Part shown: positions 41,960 to 54,300 of the stretch, in pieces
Layout of the letters: each line of letters starts with the position of its first letter
Position numbering within the stretch: the first letter of the stretch is position 1
Assembly: GCA_963575745.1 (NCBI GenBank)
Contig: CAUYUJ010007458.1
Span: 428,686-492,685, forward strand
DNA from: Prorocentrum cordatum
Taxonomy: Eukaryota; Sar; Dinophyceae; Prorocentrales; Prorocentraceae
Reading direction: 5' to 3'
DNA: 64,000 bases
Translations under genes and position numbers: made by a program
The notes under the pieces: generated by a model
Database searches by the model: none
Told to the model about the DNA's origin: nothing
What the model saw: only the letters and a program-made list of their open reading frames with translations

Positions 41960-44900
41960 CCCGAGGGCCAGCGGCGGCGTGCGGAGGGGGCGGAAGCCCT
42001 GAAACCCCATGTGTCCAGAGCGGAGGGGGCGGAAGCCCTAAAGCGCCATCATAGCGGCGGAGTGCGGGGGAGGCGGGCGCCCTAGCCCCATGGGGCCAGG
42101 GCGAAGGGCGGAGGTGGCGGAAACTCCGAAACACCAAAAGGGGCCAACGACAATGCAAGACTCACCGCGCGAGGCCGCGAGCGCGCGCACGGCGTGCGCG
42201 CGTCGCACGCTGCTCCTACAAGCATGGGAAAGGAACATGTTAACTTCGAAATCCAATCGGCCACCGTTAAAGGTTCAATTTAGTTTCCAAGCCAACATGG
42301 CGACTTTCCCACTGCGGACAATTCAAGACTCACCACGCGCGGCCGCGCGCGCGCACGCGCGTCGCACGCTGCTCGCATTCAAATTGATGGAACTGTATGA
42401 ACAGCCATGTTAACTTCGAAATCCAATCTGTCGCCGCTAGGGGTTCACTTCAGTTTCCAGGCCGACATAGCGAATCCTCACCGTGGACAATATAATACCC
42501 ACCACGCGCGGCTGCGGGCGCGTACGCGCGTCGCATGCTGCTCCTATGGACATGTAGGGAAAAACCATGTTAACTTCGAAATCCAATCGGTCGCCGCTCA
42601 GGGTTCACTTTAGTTTCCAAGCAAACATGGCTACTTTCCCATTGTGGACAATACAAGATTCACCACGCGCGGCCGCGCGCGTCGCACGCTGCTCCTAGTG
42701 ATGAACATGTAGGAGAAGCCATGTTATCTTCGAAATCCAAACGGTCGCCGCTAAGGGTTCACTTTAGTTTCCGAACCAACATGGCGACTTTCACATGGTG
42801 GACGATACAAGGCTCACCACGCGCGGCCGCGCGCGCGCACGCGCGTCGCGCGCTGCTTCTAAGGATGAACACGCCTGAAAGCCATGTTAACTTGGAAATC
42901 CAATCGGGCGCCGCTAAAGGTTCACTTGAACTACCCAGCCAAGATGAAGACTTTCCAACGGTGGGCAAAACTAAATATCACCACGCGCCGACGCGCGCGC
43001 ACGCGCGTCGCACGCTGCTCCTATGCCCGATTGATGAACAGGTCAATGTAAGACTGTAAGAAAAGCCATGCTAACTTCGAAATACATACAATCGGTCACC
43101 GCTAGTAGCTAGTCAGCTAGCAGCTAGCAGCTAATATGGTAGTTAGTAGCCACTGAGGGCGCACTTTGGTTTCCAAGCCAACACGGCGCCTTTCACATTG
43201 TGGACAGCACAAGACTCAGTTACCACGCACGGCCGCGCGCGCGTGCGCGCGTCGCACGATGCTCCGATTGAGAAACATGTAGGAACAAAAACCATGTTAA
43301 CTTCGAAATCCAATTGGCCACCGTTAAGGGTTCACTTTAGTTTCCAAGCCAACATGGCTACTTTCTCATTGTGGACAATACAAGATACAAGACTCACCAC
43401 GCGCGGCCGCGCGCGCGTCGCACGCTGCTCCACTTGCTGAACATGTAGAAGAAGCCATGTTAACTTCGAAATTCAATCGGGCACCACTAGGGCCCACTAG
43501 GGGTTCACTTTTAGCTCCCAAGCCAATATGGCGACTTTCCCATAGTGGACAACAACAAGAATCACCGCGCGCGCGCGTGCGCGCGTCGCGCGCTGCTTCT
43601 ATGAATGAACATGTAGGAAACGCGATGCCGCTATGTCTATGTTAACTTCGGGGTCCAATCGGTCACCGCTAACGGTTCAAGTTAATCCCCAAGCCATAAT
43701 GGCGACCTTCCCATTGCCACTGTGGACGACACAAGACTCACCACCCGCGGCCGCGGGCGCGCTGGCCCGCGTCGCACGCTGCTCCGATAGATGAACACGT
43801 AGGAAAAATGCGAACTTCGAAATTCAATCGGCCGCCGCTAAGCCGCTAAGGCTAAGGGCTCGCTTTGATCGCCGAGCTGCCAAGCCAGCATGGCACTGCC
43901 AGATTGCAAGCGCGATTGCCAGATTGCAAGCGCTGCGCGCGCGCGCGCGCGCGTACGAGCGTCGCACGCTGCTCTGATTGGTGAACATGTAGGTAGGACC
44001 CATGTTAACTTCGAAATCCGATCGGCAACCGCTAAAGGTTCACTTGTTCCCACAGCAACACGACAACTATCCCATTGTGGACAGCCACTACAAACTACAA
44101 TGGTACAGGGCTCACCGCGAGCAGCCGCGCGCGCGCACGGCGCACGCGCGTCGCACACTGCTCCTATGTCCTATGTCCGGTGGCATTGGATGGATGTACA
44201 ATGCACGACACGCCATGCGCACTTCGAAATCCAACCAGTCACAGCCGAATGTTCACGTTAGTAACGTCAGTTCCCTGACCAACGTGGCGACTGTCTTATT
44301 GCAGGAAATACAGAAGCCACCACGCGCGGGCGCGAGCACGCACCGTTGCGCGCTGCAACAATGGGCGGGCGTGCAAGAAACACAAGTTAAGTTGGAAATC
44401 CAAAGCGCCACTGGTATGGGTTCACTTTGCACTTTACCTCCCAAGCCAACTTGGCGACTGCCCCATTGCGGGCAACGCAGAACCCGCCAGCTGCGGGGCG
44501 CGGAGGGGCGGAAGCCCCCCCTAAAGCCCCCCAGGGCCAGCGATGGGGGCGGAAAGGAGCGGAAGCCTTAATAAAGCCGACTTGGGCCAGCGCAAGAGAG
44601 GAGGGGGCGGAAAACCTAAGGCCCTAAAGACGTCCTAGGGCCCTAGGGCCAGCGGGGGGGCGGCAGGGGCGGAAGCCCTAAAGCCCCATAGGGCCGGCGA
44701 GGGGGCGGGGGGGGCAGAAACCTCAAAGCCCCATGCCATAAGGCCATAGGGCCTATAGGGCGTGGCGGGGCGCGGAGGAGGCGGAAGCCCTAATGCCCCC
44801 ATAAGGCCCTAAGGGCCAACGGGGGGGGCGGAAGGAGCAGAAACCCAAAAAGCCCCACGGGGCCAGCGGCGGGGCGCGGACGGGGGCGGAAGCCCTTTAA

Positions 44901-46680
44901 GCCTTTAAGCCTTCAAGCCCCCTAGGGCAGCGAGGGGGCGGAAGGGGCGGGAACATGGTAGTGGACAGCCCAGGATGCGCCTTGGCCGCGGCGCATCTAT
45001 GGGCTGGTGGGAAGGCACATCTATCATCAAGAATATATGGCTATGGGCCGAGGGGTATGCCGAGGATTTCTGCTGGGGCCCTCCTCTCTGTGGCGCGAGC
45101 CTGCCCTTCTGGGGCTCTGCTTCGGGCGCCCCCCGAGGCCCGCCGCAGCCCCGAAGAGGGTTCAACAGGGCCCCCCCTGAGGGTTCCGAAAGGGGCCCCA
45201 AGAGGCCACCCACATTGCGCTCTGCGACGTTAACACAAAAATTCGGTGGGCTTGCGCAAGGGATGCGCCGACGCGATCTGCGCGATGGGCGCGCCGAAAC
45301 GATCCGCACGAGGGTCGTGCAGAGACGGCCCTAGGCCCTGGGCCCTGGGCCCTGGGCCCTGGGCCCTAGGCCCTAGGCCCTAGGCCCTAGTAACCCTAGG
45401 CCCTAGTACCTAGTACCTAGTTTAGTAGGCCCTAGGCCCTAGGCCCTAAACTCTAGACCCCAGGCGCCTTGGGACCTCAGGCGTCTTGGATATCTTTGGC
45501 GCATGCTGAGCATGCGCGCCTGGACTTCGCACGGGGCGGGGCACGGGCCTGAGTGGCCGCCCCGCCCCGTAGGCCCGAAATGGCAACCCCACAGCGGGCC
45601 TTGCCAGGCGCCCCGCAGCGCTCGGAAACAGCCTTCGACCCGTAGGCCTTCGACCGCCCGAATGAGGGGCCCCTCCGCCGCCAAGGGGCGCTGTGCCAGG
45701 GCGGTTTGCCGCGCTGAGCAATATCTGCGGACAGCGTGGCGCCTTGCCCTGGCGCAGGTGTTCTCGCTGATGGCTGCCGCAATGGGGAGGCGGCACCTTC
45801 GCGCCCCCCAGCTCTCTCGCACGATTATCTCGCACCATGCGCCTCAAGCTTCAAGATATCCAAGACTCAAGACGCCCAAGGCCCCGAGACGCCTACGGCG
45901 GCATACGGCATACGGCCTACGGCCTACGGCCTACGGCCCTGAGACACCCAGGGCCCAAGACGCCCAATGACCCAAGATGCCTAAGGCCCTAAGGCCCCAA
46001 GGTACCCAGGGCGCCATGCAAGGCCCCAAGACTCCTAGGCCCCAAAACGCCTAAGACCCCGAAGTACACAAGACGCCTAAGGCCCCAAGACGCCTGGGGC
46101 CCAAAGACGCGCAAGGCCCCAACATACCCAAGGCCCAAGACGCCTAAGGCCTAAGGTCCCAAGACGAATGCGTCGAACGCGCACCCCTCACGCGGACCGA
46201 TGTGGAACTCCCCCCCAAGAGACCCAGGACCGATCTCCCGTGCCCATGGGAGACGCGGGCTGCGCACAGACTCGCACCGACCGATTCGGATACCCCGGGC
46301 CCCCCCGAGAGACCCCAGTAGGCCTAACGATCCTAACGGTTGGAGCCCGGGGTCCCTCGGGGCCCAAGAAGCGCCCCAGACTGCCCCAAGACGGCCCGGG
46401 AATGCTGTCCAGCAAGCATTTTTTTGAGAAGGCGCCCAACAAAAACTTCCCACGGCTGCCCAAAAGATGCCCGCAGAGGCCCCAGGAGTCAAGTCAAGGG
46501 GTCCCGAGGGAGCCCCAAGACTGGCCCAGGGGACTCGGAGAGAGCCCCGAGGCCCGAGACGGCCCCAGAGGCTCCCAAGAGGCCCCCAAAACGGCCCAAA
46601 AGAGGGCGCCAAGGCCAAGACTCAAGACGGCCCGAGGCGCCCAAGACTCCAGCAGGGCCCCAAGACGGCCCCAGCAGGGC
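41960..46680 (+). repeat. Segmental duplication, copy 1 (about 4.7 kb)
   Basis: Matches 51305-56035 in the same orientation at an offset of about 9.34-9.38 kb. Order: GC minisatellite (GGGGCGGAAGCCCTAAAGCC-type), 13-monomer satellite (42146-44480), GC minisatellite (44480-44960), a non-repetitive 370-bp block (44955-45330), CCCTAGGCCCTAGG heptamers (45335-45450), a second non-repetitive block (45470-45900), CCCAAGACGCC minisatellite (45900-46180), a third block (46180-46470) and AAGACGGCCC repeats. Open frames in the blocks are shared by both copies in several phases at once, so sharing reflects recent duplication and does not show coding. Confidence 0.85.
42146..44480 (+). repeat. Satellite array 1, 13 monomers
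   Basis: Monomers of about 154-226 bp, marked by GTTAACTTCGAAATCCAATC or close variants at about 42240, 42410, 42570, 42724, 42887, 43071, 43297, 43460, 43642, 43811, 44005, 44219 and 44387. Each monomer also carries GGTTCACTTTAGTTTCCAAG, CCAACATGGCGACTTTCCCA, TTGTGGACAATACAAGACTC and a CACCACGCGCGGCCGCGCGC box ending in GCGTCGCACGCTGCTCC. Open frames reading MLTSKSN... recur because the monomer recurs. Confidence 0.9.
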
Positions 46681-47163
46681 CACATAACAATAATAACATA
46701 CCATTTACGAAGTTAGTGGATGGACATCGGCTCAGACCCACAATAGACTCAATAGACTCAATAGACCTAGGCGCAGTGTTGGGGTGGGCTGGGAAGAGCC
46801 CTCATCATGCCCACTCTTGTACGACTCCAGATTACATTGATGACACCTCTAGGTCCTAGGTCCCTAGGCCCTTTTCGTCTGGGGCCGAGGGCGACGCGAC
46901 GCCGTCGGCCAAGTTCCGAAGCTAAGCTAGGCAGCTAGGCTCCGAGCACCCCGAGATGCTGAGCCACGGCGGCGAAAACCCAACCTGCGACGCTGATGAG
47001 TAAAAACACTCACGCTGCAGGCCGCGCCGGCCTCCTCCTGGGCAGGGCGCCGTGCCGCCGTGATAAAACTCGTAAAAGTAGCTGTTGGGCCCCAATTGGG
47101 CCTCCCGCCACCGCGAACTCGAGGACCTCCCCGAGGTCCTCGTCCTCGTCCTCATGATCCTCA
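46681..47163. other. Spacer between copy 1 and the gene's 3' end
   Basis: Contains AATAGACTCAATAGACTCAATAGAC near 46742-46767 and otherwise no repeat or gene signal. It is the 3' flank of the minus-strand gene that ends at 47164. Confidence 0.4.
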
Positions 47164-47546
47164 TCAAGCCTTGAGCACCTCTTCCATTTTGCTGAAGAGC
47201 TGCTTGCAGAACAACTTCGCGGCGTCCTTCCTTGTGATGCGAGTGAACTCACGCGTGAACCCTGAATCCGATCCTTCTTGTGTTTCGAACCTATCAAAGC
47301 GTGGCAGCACAAACACTCGTGCTTCGTGATGTTGGCGCGCAAGATGGCCTCTGCGCTGGAGGCCAAGGCTGCGTCGACCTCGCCTGCCTTCTCCCCCGTC
47401 AAGAAGGTCTTCCACTTGGTCTTGTCCGAGGTGAGAACACCATGCTCCTCAGGAAAGAGGCCGGATGGGGAACGACAAATCAAGCGAACCGGGCCAAGGC
47501 CCTCGAATTTTTCAGCGCATCCCAAATCAGAACCCCAAGCGAACAC
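47164..47546 (-). CDS. Last exon of the 58.3-47.2 kb minus-strand gene
   Basis: Acceptor GTGCTCAG (47547-47548), then VFAWGSDLGCAEKFEGLGPV, RLICRSPSGLFPEEHGVLTS, TKWKTFLTGEKAGEVDAALA and SSAEAILRANITKHECLCCH. Near 47275-47300 the coding signal moves to another frame that reads SGFTREFTRITRKDAAKLFC and KQLFSKMEEVLKA and ends in TGA (47164-47166). A one- or two-base error or mutation explains this better than an intron. I recall a G-x-V-R-L...A-L-A-x-S-A-x-A-I block followed by an F-T-R block as the C-terminus of an unnamed dinoflagellate family. Function unknown. Confidence 0.55.
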
Positions 47547-47924
47547 CTGAGCACGAGGGCCCTGGTCGGAACAGCGATTGAGGCCCAGCTGGCCTCAGAC
47601 TTTCGGGCACGGGGAGGGGCGATGCGGCAAGGGTCGCTGCGCCAAGAATCAATGACTTTTAAAAAACAAGCCCTGCTCCTGTTCTTTTTTCGGGGGGGGG
47701 GGCTGGAAACAAACGGCCATGCCCAGCTCAGGTAGCTGGCGCTGCTTGCCAACGCGCAACTACGCATGACCTCGCATGGGATCGAAACGAAAACGCAAAC
47801 TCGAACAACGCTGCCGATCCAAGCTCTGCAAGGTGTTTCTCGGGAAATGTCTCACTACTACTTTGGTACTTTGGTGGGCTCGGCCCTGCCTGGCCCTCAC
47901 CCGGTAGGCCCTGCCTGCCGGGTA

Positions 47925-48110
47925 GGGGGTAAGGTAGGGCCGGGTAGGGCCTTAGGGTAGGGTGGGGGGTAGGGTAGGCCGGGTAGGCCCGGGTAGGGCC
48001 TACTACCCACTACCCAACCCTGCCCAGGCCCTACCCTACCCTACCCTGCCCTACCCCCTACCCCCCTACGGGCCCTGCCCTACCAAGCCCTACCGCCCTA
48101 CCAGCCCTGT
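47925..48110. repeat. Inverted GGTAGGG/CCCTACC repeats inside an intron
   Basis: The left side repeats GGGTAGGGCC/GGTAGGGG and the right side repeats CCCTACCCTACCC, with the turn at about GGGTAGGGCCTACTACCC (47991-48008). It lies in the intron between the last two exons of the minus-strand gene (about 47547-48200) and could form a long hairpin. The words are not the TTTAGGG-type telomere repeat. Confidence 0.7.
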
Positions 48111-48199
48111 GCCCCCTCCCCCTCACCTCCTTGCCGCCACCTCCTCCAGCCTCAGCCTCCGCCAACCCTCATTCGTCTCATCCCCCTCCTTGCCCATGC

Positions 48200-50220
48200 G
48201 TCCTTGTCGCACTTCGGCAGCAAGCGGTCCAACTCTTTCGTGTCGACCTTGCCGAGGGAGCCCTGGAAGTGCGTCAAGATGTCCGCGCCCACGGCCTTCT
48301 CATTGAAGCTCGCGTACCAGAGAGCCTCAGCGCCCGCCCCCCCCCGCCTTGGATTTCAGCAACTTCGCGGTCTCAACCACATGGGCCACTGAGGCGTCGC
48401 ACTTGAGAACGGCAAACTCAGACAAGGCACCGCAGAAGCCGGGCATCAACGGTTCGAAACGTGCAACCAGTTGGTCCATGATCTGGTTGCTGGTGGGCAT
48501 GTCCGCAAAAACGGGTTTCTGGCTGATGACGGCGGAGAGCTTCTTGTACGCGGTCAGCATAGCGCTCGAGATCTCTGGGCCTTTCCCACTCAAGTCTTTC
48601 ATAACATCAGGCTTCGAGCTGTACTCAATGCAGACGGCAGTAGAGAGTGCAATTTTGCCACACTCGGCCAACGCCTCGCTCTGCGTCTTGCGGGTCTCCC
48701 AGTAGGTCTTCATAGCGGTGTCTGTGACGGTCAGCAGCTTGAGCATGTCTGAGACTTCCTTCGCCTGCGCCCAGGGGACCTCAGCGACAGACAACCAATT
48801 GAGAGCCCGCCAAGCTGCATCGACCATCTTGTCCTGGATGGCCTCCTCCTTGTTCTTGCTCGCCTGGCCCTTCACTGCGTCGTACAAGCTCTTGAAGTCG
48901 CTGTGCTGCTTGATATCCTGCGAGATCGAGGATGCGAGCATCTCCTCGGCAGACCTGTGCACCCATGCTTCATGCATCTCCTTGATCCTCATCTGGATGG
49001 GCTTCGTGTCGTTCGTGGTGGTCAAGCACTCTGAAGCCTTCAACACAACCTGAATCCACGCCCTGTTCTCTTCGCTGAACTGAATCTGGTCCCAAGACCC
49101 CTGACTCGAATCGTTATCCAACACAGACAACACGTGCCGTTGCAAAGATGCTGTCGCGTTCTCACGGAGGGCGTTGGAGGTCCAGCTCGGGGCCCCTTGG
49201 ATCCACTGCTGCAGGAAGGGGATGAGATCCATCTTCTTCTTCTCGAAATCGAGGTGGAGATCAGTCTGGGCTGACAACTCAACCATCTGCTTGCAACACT
49301 CGAGAAGCTGAAGCCCCATTGTCGCCTCAGCACCGACGACCCTCTTGTACTCATCCAGGCGGTGCTTCCAGAAGCCTTCCTTGGAGCGGAGTCGGATCTT
49401 GAGGAGCTTCGCAGTGCGGACTGAATTGCATATAACATCGAAAGACACCGCGGCAACACCCTCTTGCTCGGCAGGCTTCCGGGTCGATGGGGGGGCCAGG
49501 AAGTCGACGTCTTCGAGCTCGGACTGGAAAACAAAAGGAAACGAACAGGTGAGCGCTGCCACGCCCCGGATCGCCCGCAGGAAAGGATTCAGCAATTGCG
49601 TGAACGACTCATCTAAGAGCACATTATTGTCTTCCCGGATGTAGAACTCATGGAACGTCTGGGCGAGCTCGAAGAAGTCGCAAGGCATTTCGGATGTCAG
49701 AGTATTGTGGTCCTCAAGCTCGCTCATCAAAGACAAGAACCCATCGTTGAATAATGTGCCCCACCAATACTCCATTTGTGATTCATCGTCCTGGAGATGC
49801 GCCACCAAGGCAGACCACATCGGGTTGGCATAATCCCAATCAGAAGCTGGTTTGGGCGGGGGGACTGTCCAACACCCAGAGACATCATCGAACACAGTGA
49901 TCGCTCGGGGCCACATGCACTTGACCCACGCTTCGAAGTTCCGCTCCATCAACTGGGCATGGCCCCACAACTTGTGAAACAGCATGGCGTTCTTTGGGGG
50001 CAACACATGGCCTTCCTCATGGAGGATCTCCAAATCAGGGATGACATCAGCAATCGGGTTGAACTTGACCATCGACTCGACCATGCAATTTGTGGCTGAG
50101 ATGCAGACCTTAATCTCATGCTCAATGGTCTCAGCATATGTCTTGCGGTTGGCTGCCTTCAGTTTCTTCATGCGCTCTCTCGCCTGAGCAGGTGACACTT
50201 GTCGGCGCTTGCCCTCTGCC
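48200..50220 (-). CDS. Second exon of the minus-strand gene, about 674 codons
   Basis: Begins after CCAAGCAG (intron ends at 50221) with EGKRRQVSPAQARERMKKLK. Long, well-behaved coding sequence follows: KAANRKTYAETIEHEIKVCI, NPIADVIPDLEILHEEGHVL, WGHAQLMERNFEAWVKCMWP, DESQMEYWWGTLFNDGFLSL, FELAQTFHEFYIREDNNVLL, FQQWIQ-like helices, and KSLYDAVKGQASKNKEEAIQ. It is mainly helical with many Trp and Glu. At a run of nine G/C pairs (48335-48345) the frame breaks to a TGA at 48327. Removing one base lets it continue AEALWYASFNEKAVGADILT and HFQGSLGKVDTKELDRLLPK to about 48200, where a GA or GC donor fits. Unknown function; same unnamed family as its neighbour exons. Confidence 0.75.
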
Positions 50221-50769
50221 CTGCTTGGCCCAAGTGATTCTACAATCAAACCCAACGAACCCCCAAGGCATGCATAGTCCGTCGCCGTAGTCTACTGGAT
50301 GATGGGCCTTGTCAGACAAAGCCCATCAGCCAATAAACTACGCATGGCTCTCGCTCGGGGGGCGCGCCTCCCCCCGGGGCCTTGGGGGGCGCTGGCGCGG
50401 GCGGATGGGGGCTGAGGCGTCGGGGCCTCTCGGATGGAATAACTGGATGGTTCCAATGTCTGAATGTCTCAGGTCTGACTCTAGATCCTGGACCCGAAAG
50501 CCCAACGGATGGCCTGCAAGATGGCTCCAATATCCCCCCATGCCGCCTCAATCGGCCCCCTTGCCATCAAAGAACTACAAACCTCAAGTGGAAAAAAAAT
50601 GAAACAACCAAAAAAAACACCGGAACTAAAACCGCACCGAGTGCCATAACCTCACGCAACATCAAAACTAACACAGAGCCAGTGACGCCCTGGCAAAATA
50701 TAACGCAATGCACTCTGCCTCGGGACTTGATGCGCACCATTGCGCAACGGGCAATAGCTGCTCGACTGC

Positions 50770-51304
50770 GCGCCAACGGCGGGGGTCGGAAGCCCGAAAG
50801 CCCCCATAGGGCCTAGGGCCGTCGGCGGGCGGAGGGGGCAGAAGCCCGAAAGCCCCATTGAAAGCCCACATGGACCAGCGATGGGGGCGGGCGGGGCGGA
50901 AGCCCTAAAGCCCCATGGGGCCAGAGGCGGGGCGCGGAGGTGGCGGAAGCCCCGAAACCCCGCGTGGCCAGCGAGGGGGCGGGAAGGAGCGGAAGCCCCA
51001 AGGCCCCACATAGGGCGCATAGGGCCAGCGACGGATAGGGGCTGAAGCCTGAAGCCCACTTGGACCAAGCGGCGGGGGGCGGAGGGGGCGGAAGCCCTAA
51101 AGGCCCTAAAGCCCTACAAAGGGTCAACGATGGGGGCGGAAAGGGCGGAAGCCCCAAAGCCCAATTGGGCTGGCGGCGGGGGGCGGGGGGGGCGGAAGCC
51201 CAGGCCCCAGAACCCCATAGGGCCAGCGACGGGGGCGGAAGCCTGCAAGCCCCACGAGGCCAGCGGCTGAGTGCGGAAGGGGCGCGAGCCCTAAAATTAG
51301 CCCT
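50770..51304. repeat. GC minisatellite, extended only beside copy 2
   Basis: Degenerate units of about 45-60 bp resembling GGGGGCGGAAGCCCTAAAGC followed by CCCATAGGGCCAGCG. The same family borders the satellite arrays in both copies, but this 0.5-kb extension has no counterpart upstream of copy 1. Confidence 0.75.
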
Positions 51305-54300
51305 GCAGGGCCAGCGGCGGCGCGCGGAAGGGGCGGAAGCCCTGAAGCCCCATGTGTCCAGCGCGGGGGGGGCGGAAACCCTAGAGCGCCATCGTAGAGC
51401 CAGCGGCGGAGTGCGGAGGAGGTGGGCGCCCCCCTAGCCGTAGCCCCATGGGGCCAGGGCGAGGGGCGGAGGTGGCGGAAACCCCGAAACCCCAAGGGGC
51501 CAACGACAATGCAAGACTCACCGCGCGCGGCCGCGAGCGCGCGTACGGCGCGCGCGTCGCACGCTGCGCCTACAAGCATGGGGAAACAATCCACTCGGCC
51601 ACCGTTAAGGGTTCACTTTAGTTTCCAAGCCAACATGGCGACTTTCCCACTGCGGACAATTGAAGACTCACCACGCGCGGCCGCGCGCGCGCACGCGCGT
51701 CGCACGCTGCTCGCATTCAAATTTATGAGATTGTATGAACAGCCATGTTAACTTCGAAATCAATTCTGTCGCCGCGAAGGGTTCACTGCAGTTTCCAGGC
51801 CAACATGGCGACTTCTCACTGTGGACAATGTCCAATGTAATACCCACCACGCGCGGCTGCGCGCGCGTACGCGCGTCGCACGCTGCGCCCATGAACATGT
51901 CGGGGAAACCATGTTAACTTCGAAATCAAATCGGCCACCGCTAAGGGTTCACTTTAGTTTCCAAGCCAACATGGCTACTTACCCGTACCCATTGTTGACA
52001 ACACAAGATTCAGCACGCGCGGACGCGCGCGCACGCGCGTCGGACGCTGCTCCTATTGATGAACACGTAGGAGAAGCCATGTTAACTTCGAAATCCAATC
52101 GGTCGCCGCTCAGGGTTCACTTTAGTTCTCAAACCAACATGGCGACTTTCACATTGCGGACAATACAAGGCCCACCACGCGCGGCCGCGCGCGCGCGTAC
52201 GCGCATCGCGCGCTGCTTCTAAAGATGAACACGTCAGAAAGCAATGTTAACTTGGAAATCCAATCGGGCACCGCTAAAGCGCTAAAGGTTCACTTGGCTT
52301 ACCCAGCCAAGATGAAGACTTGCCAGCGGTGGGCAAAACTCAATATCACCACGCGCGGCCGCGCGCGCACGCGCGTCGCACGCTGCCCCCATGCCCGATG
52401 GATGAACAGGTCAATGTAAGACTGACACTGTAAAGCCATGCTAACTTCGAAATACATACAACCGGTCACCGCTAGCTAGTAGCTAGTGAGCTAGGCTAGG
52501 TAGCCCCTGAGGGCACACTTTGGTTTCCAAACCAACACGGCGCCTTTCACATTGTGGACAACACAAGACTCACTTACCACGCACGGCTGCGCGCGCGCAC
52601 GCGCGTCGCACGATGCTCCAATGGAGAAATATATATATATATTAACAAAAACCATGTTAACTTCGAAATCCAGTCGGCCACCGTTAAGGGTTCACTTTAG
52701 TTTCCAAGCCAACATGGCTATTTTCCCATTGTGGACAATACAAGACTCACCGCGCGCGGCCGCGCGCGCACGCGCGTCGCACGCTGCTCCAATTTCATGA
52801 ACATGCAGGAGAAGCCATGTTAACTTCGAAATTCAATCGGGCACCACTAGGGCTAGGGGCTCACTTTTAGCTTCCAAACCAACATGGCGACTCTCCCATA
52901 GTGGACGACAGCAAGAATCACCACGCGCGCGTACGCGCGTCGCGCGCTGCTTCTATGAATGAACATGTAAGAAAGGCGATGCCGCTATGTCTATGTTACC
53001 TTCGGGATCCAATCGGTCACCGCTAACGGTTCAAGTTAATTCCCAAGCCAACATAGCGACATAGCGACTCTCCCATTGCCACTGTGGACAACACGACAAC
53101 ACAAGACTCACCACCCGCGGCCGCGGGCGCGCGGGCGCGCGTCCCACGCTGCTCCTATAGATGAACACGTAGGAAAAAAGCCATGCGAACTCCGAAATTC
53201 AATCGGCCGCCGCTAAGGCGCTAAGGCTAAGGGCTCGCTTTGATCGCCGAGCTGCCAAGCCAGCATGGCATTGCCAGATTGCAAGCGCGATTGCCAGATT
53301 GCAAGCGCTGCGCGCGCGCGTACGACGTACGAGCGTCGCACGCTGCTCTTACTGGTGAACATGTAGGTAGGGCCCATGTTAACTTCGAAATCCAATCGGC
53401 AACCGCTACGGGTTCACTTTAGTTTCCACAACAACACGACAACTGTCCCATCGTGGACAATACAAACTACAATGGTACAGGGCCCACCGCGCGCAGCCGC
53501 GTGCGCGCGCGTATGGCGCACGCGCGTCGCACACTGGTCCTATGTCCGGTGGCATTGGATGGATGTACAAATGCACGACAAGCCATGCGCAATTCAAAAT
53601 CCAACCAGTCACCGCTAAGTGTTCACTTTAGTAACTTTAGTTCCCTGACCAACTTGGCGACTGCCTTATTACGGGGAATACAGAAGCCACCACGCGCGAG
53701 CGCGAGCGCGCGCGTCGGAGCGTTGCGCGCTGCAACAATGGGCGGGCGCGCAAAAAAAACACAACTTATGTTGGAAATCCAAAGCGCCACTGGTATGGGT
53801 TCACTTTTCACTCCGCTTCCCAAGCCAACTTGGCGACTGCCCCATTGCGGGCAACGCAGAACCGCCAGCGGCGGGGCGCGGAGGGGCGGAAGCCCCGGCC
53901 CTAGCCCTAAAGCCCCCAGGGCCAGCGAGGGGGGCGGAAAGGGAGCGGAGAGAGGCGGGGCCAGCGAAAGAGAGGAGGGGGCGGAAACCCTAAAATTTCC
54001 CCCTAGGGCCAGCGGCGGGGGGCGGAGGGGGCGGAAGCCCTAAAGCCCTAAAGCGCCAAAGGGCCGGCGAGGGGGCGGAAGGGGCAGGAACCTCAAAGCC
54101 CCACGCCACTAGTCACTAGTCACTAGTCACTAGTCACTAGTCAGGCCCTAGGCCATAGGGCGCGGCGGGGCGCAGAGGGGGCCCAACGGGGGGGCGGAAG
54201 GGGCAGAAACCCTAAAAACCCCACGGGGCCAACGGCGGGGCGCGGAGGGGGCGGAAGCCCTTTAAGCTTTAAGCTTTCAAGCCCCCTAGGGCTAGGGCAG

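Noticed and set aside
45335-45460. Telomeric repeat
   Set aside because: The unit is CCCTAGG-type and palindromic, not TTTAGGG; it recurs at many internal positions.
42240-53560. Recurring short frames starting MLTSKSN in the satellite arrays
   Set aside because: They recur because the monomer recurs; the frame is broken by length changes in many monomers and no continuous product is formed.
42146-53860. CRISPR-like array
   Set aside because: Repeats are whole 155-225 bp monomers without a short-repeat/unique-spacer pattern, in a eukaryotic context.
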